Positions 7,373 to 15,358 of a stretch of DNA of 24,730 nt are shown here, piece by piece. The notes beneath the pieces were generated by a model that made no database searches, was not told the origin of the DNA, and saw only the letters and a program-made list of their open reading frames with translations. The DNA comes from CAZJJK01 sp964546285. GTDB taxonomy: Bacteria; Spirochaetota; Spirochaetia; Treponematales; Breznakiellaceae. The stretch covers positions 1 to 24,730 of the forward strand of contig CAZJJK010000045.1 of NCBI GenBank assembly GCA_964546285.1, written 5' to 3'. How positions within the stretch are numbered: the first letter of the stretch is position 1; each line of letters starts with the position of its first letter. Made by a program: the position numbers and the translations under genes.

Positions 7373-8380
7373 TCACTCAGTCTTATCCATCAGCTTGATT
7401 ATTTTTCTTTCCAGACTCCACACATCGTTCCCCATATTGCTTATAAGCGTGATAGCCCGGCGCTTTATAAAATCATAACTGGAAATAAAGCTAACACCAG
7501 GATCGCTGCCCTGGAAAAACGGAATAAAATAGCCAGCTTCCGTCTTCCTTAACCAAACGCCATATCCATAAAAAACGCCATCGCCTGTGGCCTGAACGGA
7601 AAACATAGCCTCCATCGTCTCTCGCGTTAGAACCAGTCCGTCCAAAAGCCGCTTCCACAAAGCCATAATGTCCAGCACCGTGGTAAATGCGCCGCCCGCG
7701 CCCGAGCCTTTGGCGTCCACACTATAAATATTGGTAAAATAGTCATTACGTTCAGGATCAAAGATATAGGCGTTAGCGCAATTCGCCGGGAGTCTGTCCA
7801 ACTCCCAATAAGCTGTATCTGTCATTCCACACGGCTTAAATAGCGTATCGGCCAGATAAACATCGAAGGGAACACCGGCCATTTCCTCCAAAACCAAAGC
7901 CAAAAGCACATAACCCGAATTATTATATTGGAAGCGTGCGCCCCTTGGGTACATCATCGGCTTATTGATAAACAGCGGCAAAAGATCGCTTGTTTTCCGT
8001 ATTCGATAATTTGGAAAATCCGTCCAAAGTTCAGCGTAATCATCCATAACGCTCTCATCGAAATAATCAGGAACTCCGGAGGTATGGGTAAGCAGCTGCC
8101 TTATGGTAAGCGCTGGATCTATAGCTCGGAGATCGAAATGTAGAATTTCACCGATTCTATCCTCCAAAGACAGCTTGCCGGCCTCCACCATTTTCATTAT
8201 CCCGATAGCTACAAAGAATTTACAAGCCGAGGCTGTCTGAAAAGCCGTATCTACCCGATTGAGGCGCTGATTTGCCAGATCGGCAAAGCCATAGGCATTC
8301 CGAAATACGACACAGGAGTCAAGCCTAATATCAATAGCGCCGTTGAAATCTTTAAATAGATCGCTATCATACGGTATCAT
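7373..8380 (-). CDS. Serine hydrolase, beta-lactamase/DD-peptidase fold
   Basis: Proteins of this fold hydrolyse amide or ester bonds through an active-site serine; most family members are not resistance enzymes and their substrates are unknown. The SxxK motif is SACK (51-54), the Tyr-x-Asn motif is YNN (152-154), and the HTSG block (99-102) is typical of the family. The third motif, normally HxG or KTG, appears as QGSDPG (290-295), a variant that may affect activity. At 335 residues it is a single domain. There is no signal peptide, so it is predicted cytoplasmic unless the start is wrong; AAGGAAG about nine bases upstream of ATG supports the start. It converges with gdhA. A second, truncated member of the same family lies at the right end of the window. 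Confidence 0.82.
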   Translation of the reverse strand: MIPYDSDLFKDFNGAIDIRLDSCVVFRNAYGFADLANQRLNRVDTAFQTASACKFFVAIGIMKMVEAGKLSLEDRIGEILHFDLRAIDPALTIRQLLTHTSGVPDYFDESVMDDYAELWTDFPNYRIRKTSDLLPLFINKPMMYPRGARFQYNNSGYVLLALVLEEMAGVPFDVYLADTLFKPCGMTDTAYWELDRLPANCANAYIFDPERNDYFTNIYSVDAKGSGAGGAFTTVLDIMALWKRLLDGLVLTRETMEAMFSVQATGDGVFYGYGVWLRKTEAGYFIPFFQGSDPGVSFISSYDFIKRRAITLISNMGNDVWSLERKIIKLMDKTE

Positions 8381-8448
8381 ATTGGCAACTTCCTTATCTT
8401 AATGAAGCCCCCGAGACAAGCCCGCGGTTAAGGGCCTATCTTCCCTAT

Positions 8449-8474
8449 AAAAAAAACCGCGCTTCACCGCGTTA
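8449..8474 (-). terminator. Rho-independent terminator after the DUF2007 gene
   Basis: Read on the minus strand, AACGCG and CGCGGTT form a stem with one bulge around GTGAAG, followed by eight T. It begins about seven bases past the stop codon. Confidence 0.6.
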
Positions 8475-8480
8475 AGGCTT

Positions 8481-8684
8481 TCATACCAAACCGTCAATAA
8501 GAACCGAAGCCCTCTCGTAATCGTCATCGGCGACAAAGAGCGAAACATCCTTATCTATTAGCAGAGCCGGCTGAGTTCCGCCCATATCGTCAGCCTTGAT
8601 CATGGATTCTATGCCTTCCTCGGCGAGCAGGTTTTTAGTCATTTCCGCCTCAAAGCGCGTATTGTAAAGCTTGAGAATTTTCAC
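8481..8684 (-). CDS. DUF2007 family protein (putative signal-transducing protein)
   Basis: Small proteins of this family have a ferredoxin-like alpha/beta fold; the exact function is unknown. The pattern KILKLYNTRFEAEMTKNLLA, then a strand with bound-like acidic residues, then SLFVADDDYERASVLIDGLV matches the family start and end. I place the start at GTG 8684 (67 residues) because AGGAGG lies exactly six bases upstream (8691-8696); the ATG at 8705 would put that ribosome binding site inside the gene and add seven unconserved residues. It stands alone with its own terminator. Confidence 0.72.
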   Translation of the reverse strand: MKILKLYNTRFEAEMTKNLLAEEGIESMIKADDMGGTQPALLIDKDVSLFVADDDYERASVLIDGLV

Positions 8685-8705
8685 GGCAGGCCTCCTCGTC
8701 TCCAT

Positions 8706-9018
8706 TATCGCTTATTTCGAAAAAAAAGCGGGATATTTCCTAAACGCGGAGACTAAAAATACAGCTTCCGCGTACTAAAGAAAACGGATAAAGGGAAATT
8801 CTAGAGCTTATCGTAATTCGTCTTATCACCGTGCCAGTACACGTTGACCAGGGAGCTCTAAAACCAGCGCTTGAACGGCGGGCCTATCGTAATAAGCGTT
8901 ATAAGGCTTCATATCAATCATGGACGCGTAAGCGTCAACCAAGCGATCATAAGCGGCCTAGGGCGAAGAATCGCGCATCGCGGCACCTCGGCGTCGATGT
9001 TTTTTCGGCGCCTACGTC
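8706..9018. other. Spacer holding gene debris
   Basis: About 310 bases lack an intact gene. The right half holds the methyltransferase remnant described separately. The left part (8706-8825) is AT-rich, with an A-run at 8722, and shows no recognisable site. A plus-strand frame crossing the remnant is antisense to it and has no family resemblance. Confidence 0.55.
8826..8978 (-). pseudogene. Remnant of a class I SAM-dependent methyltransferase (N-terminus only)
   Basis: On the minus strand the frame from ATG 8978 reads MRDSSP, a stop, then AAYDRLVDAYASMIDMKPYN and AYYDRPAVQALVLELPGQRV before LAR and a stop. This is the usual N-terminal approach of ubiE-like methyltransferases, where YDxxAxxY leads to YNxxxxRPA and then a strand with VLDxGCG. 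Here the frame breaks at exactly the start of that cofactor-binding motif and the rest of the gene is absent. An in-frame TAG lies at 8958-8960. It must be non-functional. The remnant is downstream of the dapB-like gene and in the same orientation, so it may once have been in its transcript. Confidence 0.65.
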
Positions 9019-9768
9019 TTACAGCTCAAAATATGGCTTTATAATATCTTCCATTGAATAAAAACCGGCGGGTTTATCCTTAATATTATCCAAGGCGAAC
9101 AACGCGCCATTCCCAAAGGCCTCCCTAGAAATAGATTCGTGCGATAGACGGATGGTTTGATACGGAAAACCGAATAGGATTTCGTGGCGGCCTATTATAC
9201 CGCCCGCTCTAATGGATTTTATCATCTCATTTTGGATCTTTAAATGCCTGGCGATAATCTTCGCCGTACCGGAGATCTCAGATTTGGTCTTAAAGTGCTC
9301 CTCAAGCAGTTCGATATCGGCATAGGGAGCGATTTTCGCCAACACCTTAGCCGCGATAATGAGAAAATTGATACCAATAGTGATATTTGGCGACCAGAGT
9401 ACCCGGCAATAACGGCTCAAATTCTTCAAATACGCGACTTCCGGCTTCGCGTACCTTGAAATCGCGGTAACGACGATGACGCCGTTTTTCTTTGCGTATT
9501 CGCCGTATTCATACACACTCTTATCACTAGAAAAATCGATGATGGCGTCCACTTTTAGCGCGTCATTATCTTCTATCTCATGAAAATCGTCTTTGCTATA
9601 TATCAAGCCCGGTTCAACGGACTTCAAGCCCAAATACTCAGGGGCGGATCGGTGATCCAACGCTTTTGACTTGCGTACTACCCATTCCAAGGTGTTTTCC
9701 GGATTATTCAGGATAACCGTCGCGACCATACGCCCGGTTCGGCCAAAACCGAAAAGACCTATCTTCAC
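9019..9768 (-). CDS. dapB: 4-hydroxy-tetrahydrodipicolinate reductase (DapB), divergent
   Basis: DapB reduces the dihydrodipicolinate intermediate in the diaminopimelate/lysine pathway with NAD(P)H, supplying cell-wall and lysine precursors. The nucleotide-binding GFGRTGRM (7-14), SPNITIGINF (126-135), EEHFKTKSEISGTA (156-169) and RAGGIIGRHEILFG (187-200) match the DapB order. The catalytic His (158) and Lys (162) can be aligned, but the usual second His is Phe and the usual DAPSGTA is SEISGTA. At 249 residues it is slightly short. The start is GTG at 9768, with GAGGAG about eight bases upstream. A consensus -10 box lies upstream, so it has its own promoter. It could be a paralogue with an altered substrate, but true DapB is more likely. 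Confidence 0.8.
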   Translation of the reverse strand: MKIGLFGFGRTGRMVATVILNNPENTLEWVVRKSKALDHRSAPEYLGLKSVEPGLIYSKDDFHEIEDNDALKVDAIIDFSSDKSVYEYGEYAKKNGVIVVTAISRYAKPEVAYLKNLSRYCRVLWSPNITIGINFLIIAAKVLAKIAPYADIELLEEHFKTKSEISGTAKIIARHLKIQNEMIKSIRAGGIIGRHEILFGFPYQTIRLSHESISREAFGNGALFALDNIKDKPAGFYSMEDIIKPYFEL

Positions 9769-9818
9769 TAGCGTCTCCTCATAGTAAATTTCCGCGCGTT
9801 GGAAGAGCGGATCGGCGT

Positions 9819-9824
9819 ATTATA
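9819..9824 (-). promoter_or_regulatory. Consensus -10 box of the dapB promoter
   Basis: On the minus strand TATAAT is a perfect sigma-70 -10 box, about 50 bases upstream of the dapB start. No good -35 box is found at 16-18 bases; TTGTAT sits at 14. Confidence 0.45.
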
Positions 9825-9940
9825 GACCATGATTATTGATACAAGGATTTTTTTACGCTGAGAATCACAAGAAAAAGCTCGGTTTTACCCTAAAATGTTC
9901 ATTTTTTGCCTTTTCCCCAGAAAATTTTGCGACCACAGGC

Positions 9941-12658
9941 CTACGCGAGATAACAGAGAACCTTTTGGGCGGCGGAATCGGCATGCAAAGCCAGAACCCC
10001 GCCAAGGGAGAAAGAAGCCTCCAACACCACGATCGCCTTTTCCCATAGGGGCTCGTCCGGCGGCACCACGGACAAGAAGCCAGCGGCGGAATTAAAGAAA
10101 GCCTCATTAAGAACATTATTACCGCGCTCGGGAAATAAGGCGAAATACAGCATATCCATCTCCACAAGATCGTTAAAAAAGTGCGTCCCAAGCGATACAT
10201 CAGGCACTAAGCCCTCGTGCATTAAGGCAAGCTCTACCAGAATGGAAACACCCCGTATCTCTCTGAAACTCACCGGTACGCCCATAGCTGGGGTTGAGGT
10301 TCCCCAACGGCCGGGGCCTACCAGCATTACCACCGGATCGCTTTTATCCATAGGTTTATGGATTATACGCCCCAATAGCTGGGCAAGCGCGTAACGATTA
10401 GACTCAGACAGCTTGGTATATTCGGAAGGGCGGACATAGATAAGCCGATCCACCGGAGCGGCCAGACTACACCCAACCACTGGCCCATCGCTGCGTAAAA
10501 ACAGCCGCTCGGTAGGAATACTCGCAGGCGGCACATTCAGCTCGCCGGTCCCTAAAAGCCGCACCTTAAAAGGCCGACACTGGACAAGGTTTATTTTATA
10601 GTCGCCGTCAGCCGAGAGGTTCACCGTAAATTCGACATCAACCGGATGGGCGTAAGCGTCTTCCAAAAGGCGGAGCAGCTCCCGCATTCTGAGGCAAAAA
10701 TCGGTTTGCTGAAATAGACCGGCAAAGTCAAGCCGGAGAGCCGCGGTTTCATCCACCCCCAAGGTTCTAGCGCGTTCGGCGGCTTCCTGATCTATCTCAG
10801 CGAAATAGGTCAAAAGAGCCGCCGGCAAGCGCGCGAAGGCTTTGCGTATCGCTTCGGTAGAAAAGCTATTCCCTGAAATATCGATAAGGTCAACAAAACG
10901 TTGATTATATTTAGCCGCGTCGCCGTGACTCTTTTCCGGACGTTTAGAAGGGGCGTTTAGGGCAACGATCCGGGTATAATCGTCCTCAACCCTATCCACC
11001 GCCCTCGTGCCCAGACCAAAGGCTAGACGCAAGACGCCAGATCTCGGATCAATAGAGACATCCCAGGCAAAGGGATTATATGAAAACCCCACGCCGGCCG
11101 CCGGCGGGAAAAAGGCGTCGCCAAAAACATCGCCTGACACACGCTGAACGATTAGCGCCATCTGCTCATCCTCGTATAAAAGACCATGATGGAGCCGATA
11201 TTGAAGAGCTTCCTCGGATAAGGAACTGGCGTAGACCCTGCGGACCGCGGCCAGAAATTTTTCCATGCGATCCTCAGGCGATCCTTGATTGGCGCAAAAA
11301 ACGCTTTCGTATTTACCGGAAAAAGCGTTACCGTAACTGTCCTCCTGTATGGAACTGGAACGGACGATAATAGGCGACTGCCCAAAATACTCCAACAGCT
11401 CTTTGAACTGAACGACAATGTAATCAAGGAAACTACCATTGAGGATTCGCTCCCTGGCGATAGAGGCCCGTTCCAAGATTTCCCCAAAAGAGCCGGTTTT
11501 TCGCCTTAGCCACCAACAGTCGTTTTGAATGACATAGGTATAAAAAACATCGGAACCGATAAAAAAAGAATCATGCGGCTCGAGCAACTCACCCCAAACG
11601 CCATCCGCGGCGGAGAGAATACGCTGAGCGAGCAGAATGCCTCTAGCCTTGCCGCCGATCAAACCGGAACCGATAAGCCTCTTCAACACATCCTGAAGAA
11701 AGGGTAGATCGAAATATTTCCGAGCGAGGGGTAAAAAACTAGTTTGACGCGTTATAACCATCTTCAGCAGACGCTCAAATAAGGCTTCAGCCTCTTCCGG
11801 TTTTTTATCGCCCCGCGCGATGGCTTCCAGAAGGGTGTTAGCTTCAAAGTAAGAGGAAGTCCATACCCCAAAACGTTGAATAGTAAAATTGAGCAGGGGT
11901 TCTTTGGAGGAAGCGACTACCGCGGCGGTTAACGCTGAATTAGTTACCGGCTTAAAGCAATCGCCTTGTCTGACATGGAGCATATACATAGTGGCTGACC
12001 AGCGATTTTCCACCTTCTGCGGTTGTATATAGAGCCTATCGTCCTTTGTATATGTTTCAATAATCAGCTGGGCGGTGTCGTAAATCGCGTCGGTGGCATG
12101 ATTGGAATGGTGGTGTTTGCGCAAAGAAAAATAAGCCAGAGCGCCAAGCTTGAGAACATAGGGACATACCACTAGGAAAAAATTGGCCATCATGCGATCG
12201 GCATACCAGGCAGTCGCCAGCCCAGTCAGGCAATCAAAAACATACCATGAGTCCGAAGCCGTTTTTTCTATCACATCCACAAGGGCGCTTACAAAGAATT
12301 CAAAACCTTTGGAGGGGTCAAGCCGAATCGTTTCTACACCGCTATCCGCTGCAAGCAGCTCCTCATGATCAGCGAAACGAAAATAAACAATACGTTTACC
12401 ACGCGCGGCGGCGCCGGCGGCAAAAGCCTGAACCAAATGGCGATACTCATTCACATGCTCCATATCCCAAACAACATTGTCGCCAGCGATAAGGCCGTGC
12501 AGCACGGCGTCCAAACTAGCCAAACCAGTACTATAAGCGGGAAAATTCTCTTGGGCTTTACAGCCATTTTTATCCAAGCGAGTATTTGAAGGAGTCCTTG
12601 TATCCTGCATACCCCATAGTACGCCGGCTTTGAGCCAGGGGCTAGATAGCGGCACCAT
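9941..12658 (-). CDS. Large PEP/pyruvate-binding ATP-grasp protein with degenerate KaiC-like N-terminus
   Basis: Three regions are visible. Residues about 42-235 look like a KaiC/RecA-type domain, but the nucleotide loop reads GLIAGDNVVW and lacks the Lys-Thr of a Walker A motif. Residues about 329-700 are the ATP-binding domain of PEP synthase and pyruvate phosphate dikinase: IGGKARGILLAQ (334-345), IVRSSSIQEDSYGNAFSGKY (431-450), QRV (505-507), GLGTRAVD (548-555), and an INLVQCRPF end. The swivelling phosphohistidine domain and PEP-binding barrel are missing; instead a C-terminal region carries VGPGRWGTSTPAMGVPVSF. So it cannot be a normal PEP synthase, though it may phosphorylate another partner. 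Total length is 905. The start is uncertain: ATG 12658 has no ribosome binding site, and ATG 12610 is an alternative; the domains begin after both. Function unknown. Confidence 0.75.
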   Translation of the reverse strand: MVPLSSPWLKAGVLWGMQDTRTPSNTRLDKNGCKAQENFPAYSTGLASLDAVLHGLIAGDNVVWDMEHVNEYRHLVQAFAAGAAARGKRIVYFRFADHEELLAADSGVETIRLDPSKGFEFFVSALVDVIEKTASDSWYVFDCLTGLATAWYADRMMANFFLVVCPYVLKLGALAYFSLRKHHHSNHATDAIYDTAQLIIETYTKDDRLYIQPQKVENRWSATMYMLHVRQGDCFKPVTNSALTAAVVASSKEPLLNFTIQRFGVWTSSYFEANTLLEAIARGDKKPEEAEALFERLLKMVITRQTSFLPLARKYFDLPFLQDVLKRLIGSGLIGGKARGILLAQRILSAADGVWGELLEPHDSFFIGSDVFYTYVIQNDCWWLRRKTGSFGEILERASIARERILNGSFLDYIVVQFKELLEYFGQSPIIVRSSSIQEDSYGNAFSGKYESVFCANQGSPEDRMEKFLAAVRRVYASSLSEEALQYRLHHGLLYEDEQMALIVQRVSGDVFGDAFFPPAAGVGFSYNPFAWDVSIDPRSGVLRLAFGLGTRAVDRVEDDYTRIVALNAPSKRPEKSHGDAAKYNQRFVDLIDISGNSFSTEAIRKAFARLPAALLTYFAEIDQEAAERARTLGVDETAALRLDFAGLFQQTDFCLRMRELLRLLEDAYAHPVDVEFTVNLSADGDYKINLVQCRPFKVRLLGTGELNVPPASIPTERLFLRSDGPVVGCSLAAPVDRLIYVRPSEYTKLSESNRYALAQLLGRIIHKPMDKSDPVVMLVGPGRWGTSTPAMGVPVSFREIRGVSILVELALMHEGLVPDVSLGTHFFNDLVEMDMLYFALFPERGNNVLNEAFFNSAAGFLSVVPPDEPLWEKAIVVLEASFSLGGVLALHADSAAQKVLCYLA

Positions 12659-13164
12659 TAAGGTTAATTGAGTACTCGTTACGCGATAATGGAGACAGTC
12701 CTGGCGGCGCTACTAAGCTTAAATTTCTAAAACAGAGAACGCCGCGGGGAAAGGTAGAAACGGTATATGCCGAAACATATCCTATTTATCTAAATGCTAA
12801 TTCTTGCACTGCTGCCAATTTTGTTGAAAAAATGGAAAAACATAATTTCATATTTAAAAATGGGTTAAAAAATTGCAAATACAGAGCTTGAGACAAAACC
12901 AGCTCTGGATAAGCATTTTTTGTCAGACTATAGACCTTTAATACCGAGCACCTGGGACTAATTAACAAGCATAGTTATGTTGACACAGAGTACATGAGAA
13001 ACTACCTTAATTTAAGGCTTAGCTATCAGGTAATTACAAACCTGGGCTAACGGATAGCGCTCAAATATATCCAAATCTTTTCTACTTTTTCTAAAAATTC
13101 ACAGCCCAGGGCTGCAACAGAATTGGCAGCAGTTGGTATACTTTTAATAGAGCTTGGAGGCTTG
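12659..13164. other. Spacer dominated by repeat copy 2
   Basis: About 500 bases separate the divergent PEP/pyruvate-binding and glycerate kinase genes. Positions 12808-13133 are the inverted-repeat element; 12659-12807 has no clear promoter match that I can defend. The only ribosome binding site is GGAGG at 13156-13160. Confidence 0.6.
12808..13133. repeat. Inverted-repeat element, copy 2 (MITE-like)
   Basis: The left end ACTGCTGCCAATTTTGTTG (12808-12826) is matched by the inverted right end (13115-13133) at 18 of 19 positions. The 288-base interior is much more AT-rich than the flanking genes and has no convincing gene; a minus-strand open frame across it resembles nothing and runs through the terminal repeat. 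A small perfect hairpin, CAGCCC-A-GGGCTG (13101-13113), abuts the right end. This is the longest of the three copies. Confidence 0.8.
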
Positions 13165-14370
13165 ATGAAAATACTAGTCGCGCCAGACTCATTCAAGGGC
13201 AATATGACAGCGGCCGAGGTCTGCGAAGCCTTGGCCGCTGGCCTTCGCGACGCGAGTCCAGAAACTGCGATTCAGCTTTTCCCCTTGGCCGACGGCGGCG
13301 AAGGGACGGCGCGGGCTCTTACCCTGTCGGCGGGAGGCCGTTTCGTTAAGGCGCTTGTGAGCGGCCCGCTGGGAGAACGTATCACCGCGGAATTTGGCCT
13401 TATAGAGAACGGTCGGGTCGCCGTGTTGGATATGGCGAGCGCATCGGGTCTTGAACTGATGCCGCCAGAGAAGTTGAATCCTATGATCGCCAGCAGCTTC
13501 GGCACTGGGGAGCTTATGAAAGCCGCTATGGACGCTGGCGCTGAGGAGCTCATTATCGGGATAGGCGGCAGCGCCACCGTGGATGGGGGAATCGGCATGG
13601 CTCAAGCCCTTGGCTTCGCGATTCTAGACAAAAACGATCAGCCTGTGGGCCAAGGCGGTCAAGCTCTGAATAAGGTGGACCGTATCGTGTCTAGCGGAGC
13701 CGATACCCGCCTGGCGGCTTTAAAGGTCCGCGTTGCCTGTGATGTCACAAACCCTCTCACTGGCGAGTTTGGCGCCGCCCGCGTTTTTGGCCCTCAAAAA
13801 GGAGCGACACGGGAACAAATCCTAAGCTTAGACGCGGGCCTACACCGACTTGGCGAGGCTTGTCGTCGCTCCGGCTTCAAATTCGATAAAGAACAAAGCG
13901 GGGATGGCGCCGCCGGCGGAATGGGCGCGGCCCTTAGGGTCTTTTTAGGCGCGTCGATTGAGTCCGGCGCGCGTCTGGTCATGAGACGCGCCGGTTTTTA
14001 CCAAGCGCTAAAAACCGCCGATCTGGTTATTACCGGAGAAGGCATGACTGATTCTCAAACAGCCGGCGGAAAACTTTGCTCTATAGTTGCCGCCGATTGC
14101 CGCGCCGCCGGCGTGCCTGTCGCCCTTTTATCCGGCGCTCTCGGGGGCGACGCTCCCGCCCTACTGACCCACTTTGACTATGCCGCGGCCATCGCCTGCG
14201 GACAGATCGGCTTAGCCGCGATGATACGCGACAGCCGCCGGGATTTACGTCTCGCGGCGGCTAATCTGCTCAAGGCCATCCTATTAGGTTGCCAAATGGG
14301 GAACGCGAGCCACTCAAATAATAACCAAACGACATCAAACAATCAGTCAGATAACTCAAACTCGCCTTGA
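13165..14370 (+). CDS. Glycerate 2-kinase (GlxK/GarK family)
   Basis: The enzyme phosphorylates D-glycerate, normally to 2-phosphoglycerate, feeding it into glycolysis. Family motifs are in order: APDSFKG near the start, PLADGGEGT, IGIGGSATVDGGIGMAQALG, CDVTNPLTGEFGAARVFGPQ and TGEGMTDSQTAGGKL. The start is ATG 13165, with GGAGG four bases upstream; this gives MKILVAPDSFKG, the family N-terminus, whereas the frame stays open upstream into the repeat element. At 401 residues it is about twenty longer than usual because of a C-terminal Asn/Ser/Gln-rich tail (roughly the last 23 residues, ending SDNSNSP) with different base composition. The inverted-repeat element ends 31 bases before the start codon, so its sequence must contribute to the 5' region. 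Confidence 0.92.
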   Translation: MKILVAPDSFKGNMTAAEVCEALAAGLRDASPETAIQLFPLADGGEGTARALTLSAGGRFVKALVSGPLGERITAEFGLIENGRVAVLDMASASGLELMPPEKLNPMIASSFGTGELMKAAMDAGAEELIIGIGGSATVDGGIGMAQALGFAILDKNDQPVGQGGQALNKVDRIVSSGADTRLAALKVRVACDVTNPLTGEFGAARVFGPQKGATREQILSLDAGLHRLGEACRRSGFKFDKEQSGDGAAGGMGAALRVFLGASIESGARLVMRRAGFYQALKTADLVITGEGMTDSQTAGGKLCSIVAADCRAAGVPVALLSGALGGDAPALLTHFDYAAAIACGQIGLAAMIRDSRRDLRLAAANLLKAILLGCQMGNASHSNNNQTTSNNQSDNSNSP

Positions 14371-14407
14371 CCGGACAACGTTTGGCTCTTACACTCGCGT
14401 CAGCGTT

Positions 14408-15325
14408 ATGGAATTGCTAAAGATTTTCTATTGGGGCGTCTCATATACGACAGGCATCGCCTGCCTGACCGCCTTTCTGTTAAGATTTATACTCAAACGG
14501 GACTTAATGGCTCTCAGACTAAGCTGGTTTTTAGCTTCTTTTGGCCTATCCATTGTGAGCCTAAGCTTAATGGAAGCTAATGCCGTTAAACCGCGAATCT
14601 CCGGTATCGCCGGGGTTTTAGCGCTCTGCGGCGCCGCCCTTATTATCATCACCTTCCCCCATTATGCTATAGGCTTTAAAAAAACCAAACGCCGACACAG
14701 AATAGCCGTTTGTCTTAAAATTGAAGGCGCGACGCTTTTCGTTTTGACTTTTCTCTCTCTTTTTATTCGGATCCCTTATTTCGATGTAATCAACTCCATT
14801 ACCTTAATATCTCTTGTGGCCGCGATATCGATAGGGATGACCTGGCTTAACCAAGGCAGCCTCGACTGGGAAATTAAGAGGGGCAAGCTCTGGATGGCTA
14901 GCATCTTCGCTTTATTTGGCTTAGTCGTTATTTTTGATTTTTTCCGAAACTTTTTTCCGCCTCTACGGTCTTGGGACCGAGGCTACTATTTCTTGCCCGG
15001 TTTTTATATGTACCTGAATATATTCCTTTTTTTCAGTCATATCGCAGACTATATGCCCGCATCAGCCAAAACGGAAGGAACGGGAGCCGCCGTCTCCCTT
15101 CTGGAACGCTACGCTATTTCCAAACGAGAAGCCGAGGTACTCGCTCTTTTAGCCCAAGGCCGCACCTACGCGGAAATCGCGGATAGCCTATTTATCTCTC
15201 TGGCTACGGTTAAGTCACATATTTCTCACCTTTATGAAAAAACCGAGACCAGAAACAAGGTTGAATTGATCAACCTTTTGTATGATTCTTCACCTTCTCC
15301 CCAGATTCAACCGAAAAGCCGATAG
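14408..15325 (+). CDS. Membrane-anchored LuxR-type transcriptional regulator
   Basis: The N-terminal 215 residues contain about seven hydrophobic helices (around 10-29, 36-55, 65-84, 106-120, 128-146, 161-180 and 194-212). A short linker leads to a LuxR helix-turn-helix (about 237-292: ISKREAEVLALLAQGRTYAE, then ATVKSHISHLYEKTETRNK). There is no receiver or autoinducer domain, so the membrane part is presumably the sensor and the protein acts at the inner membrane on nearby DNA. No strong ribosome binding site precedes the ATG. It is the first gene of the envelope operon, 33 bases before the POTRA/barrel gene, so it most likely controls that operon; the signal is unknown. It may also be co-transcribed with the glycerate kinase gene 37 bases upstream. 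Confidence 0.82.
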   Translation: MELLKIFYWGVSYTTGIACLTAFLLRFILKRDLMALRLSWFLASFGLSIVSLSLMEANAVKPRISGIAGVLALCGAALIIITFPHYAIGFKKTKRRHRIAVCLKIEGATLFVLTFLSLFIRIPYFDVINSITLISLVAAISIGMTWLNQGSLDWEIKRGKLWMASIFALFGLVVIFDFFRNFFPPLRSWDRGYYFLPGFYMYLNIFLFFSHIADYMPASAKTEGTGAAVSLLERYAISKREAEVLALLAQGRTYAEIADSLFISLATVKSHISHLYEKTETRNKVELINLLYDSSPSPQIQPKSR

Positions 15326-15341
15326 GAAAGAGAGCTCTGGC

Positions 15342-15358
15342 GCGGCATAGTCTGCCGC
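15342..15358 (+). promoter_or_regulatory. Hairpin abutting the start codon of the POTRA/barrel gene
   Basis: GCGGCA and TGCCGC form a perfect 6-base stem with a 5-base loop that ends on the base just before ATG 15359. The only purine-rich ribosome binding site (AGGAAAG, 15324-15330) lies 28 bases upstream; folding out the 17-base hairpin would leave about 11 bases. Confidence 0.4.

Noticed and set aside
7373..8380. Antibiotic-resistance beta-lactamase
   Set aside because: The serine hydrolase fold is broad, there is no signal peptide, and the third active-site motif is not of a classical beta-lactamase.
8401..8426. Possible extra copy of the stem-loop seen at 24034
   Set aside because: Shares AATGAAG, GACAAGCCCG and G-rich parts but does not form the same stem; too degenerate to annotate as a repeat.
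8831..9061. Plus-strand open frame rich in Arg/Lys opposite the methyltransferase remnant
   Set aside because: It is antisense to the remnant and to the end of dapB, with no ribosome binding site or family resemblance.
12786..12968. Minus-strand open frame inside repeat copy 2, possible transposase remnant
   Set aside because: Only about 60 residues, no transposase motif, and it reads through the terminal inverted repeat.
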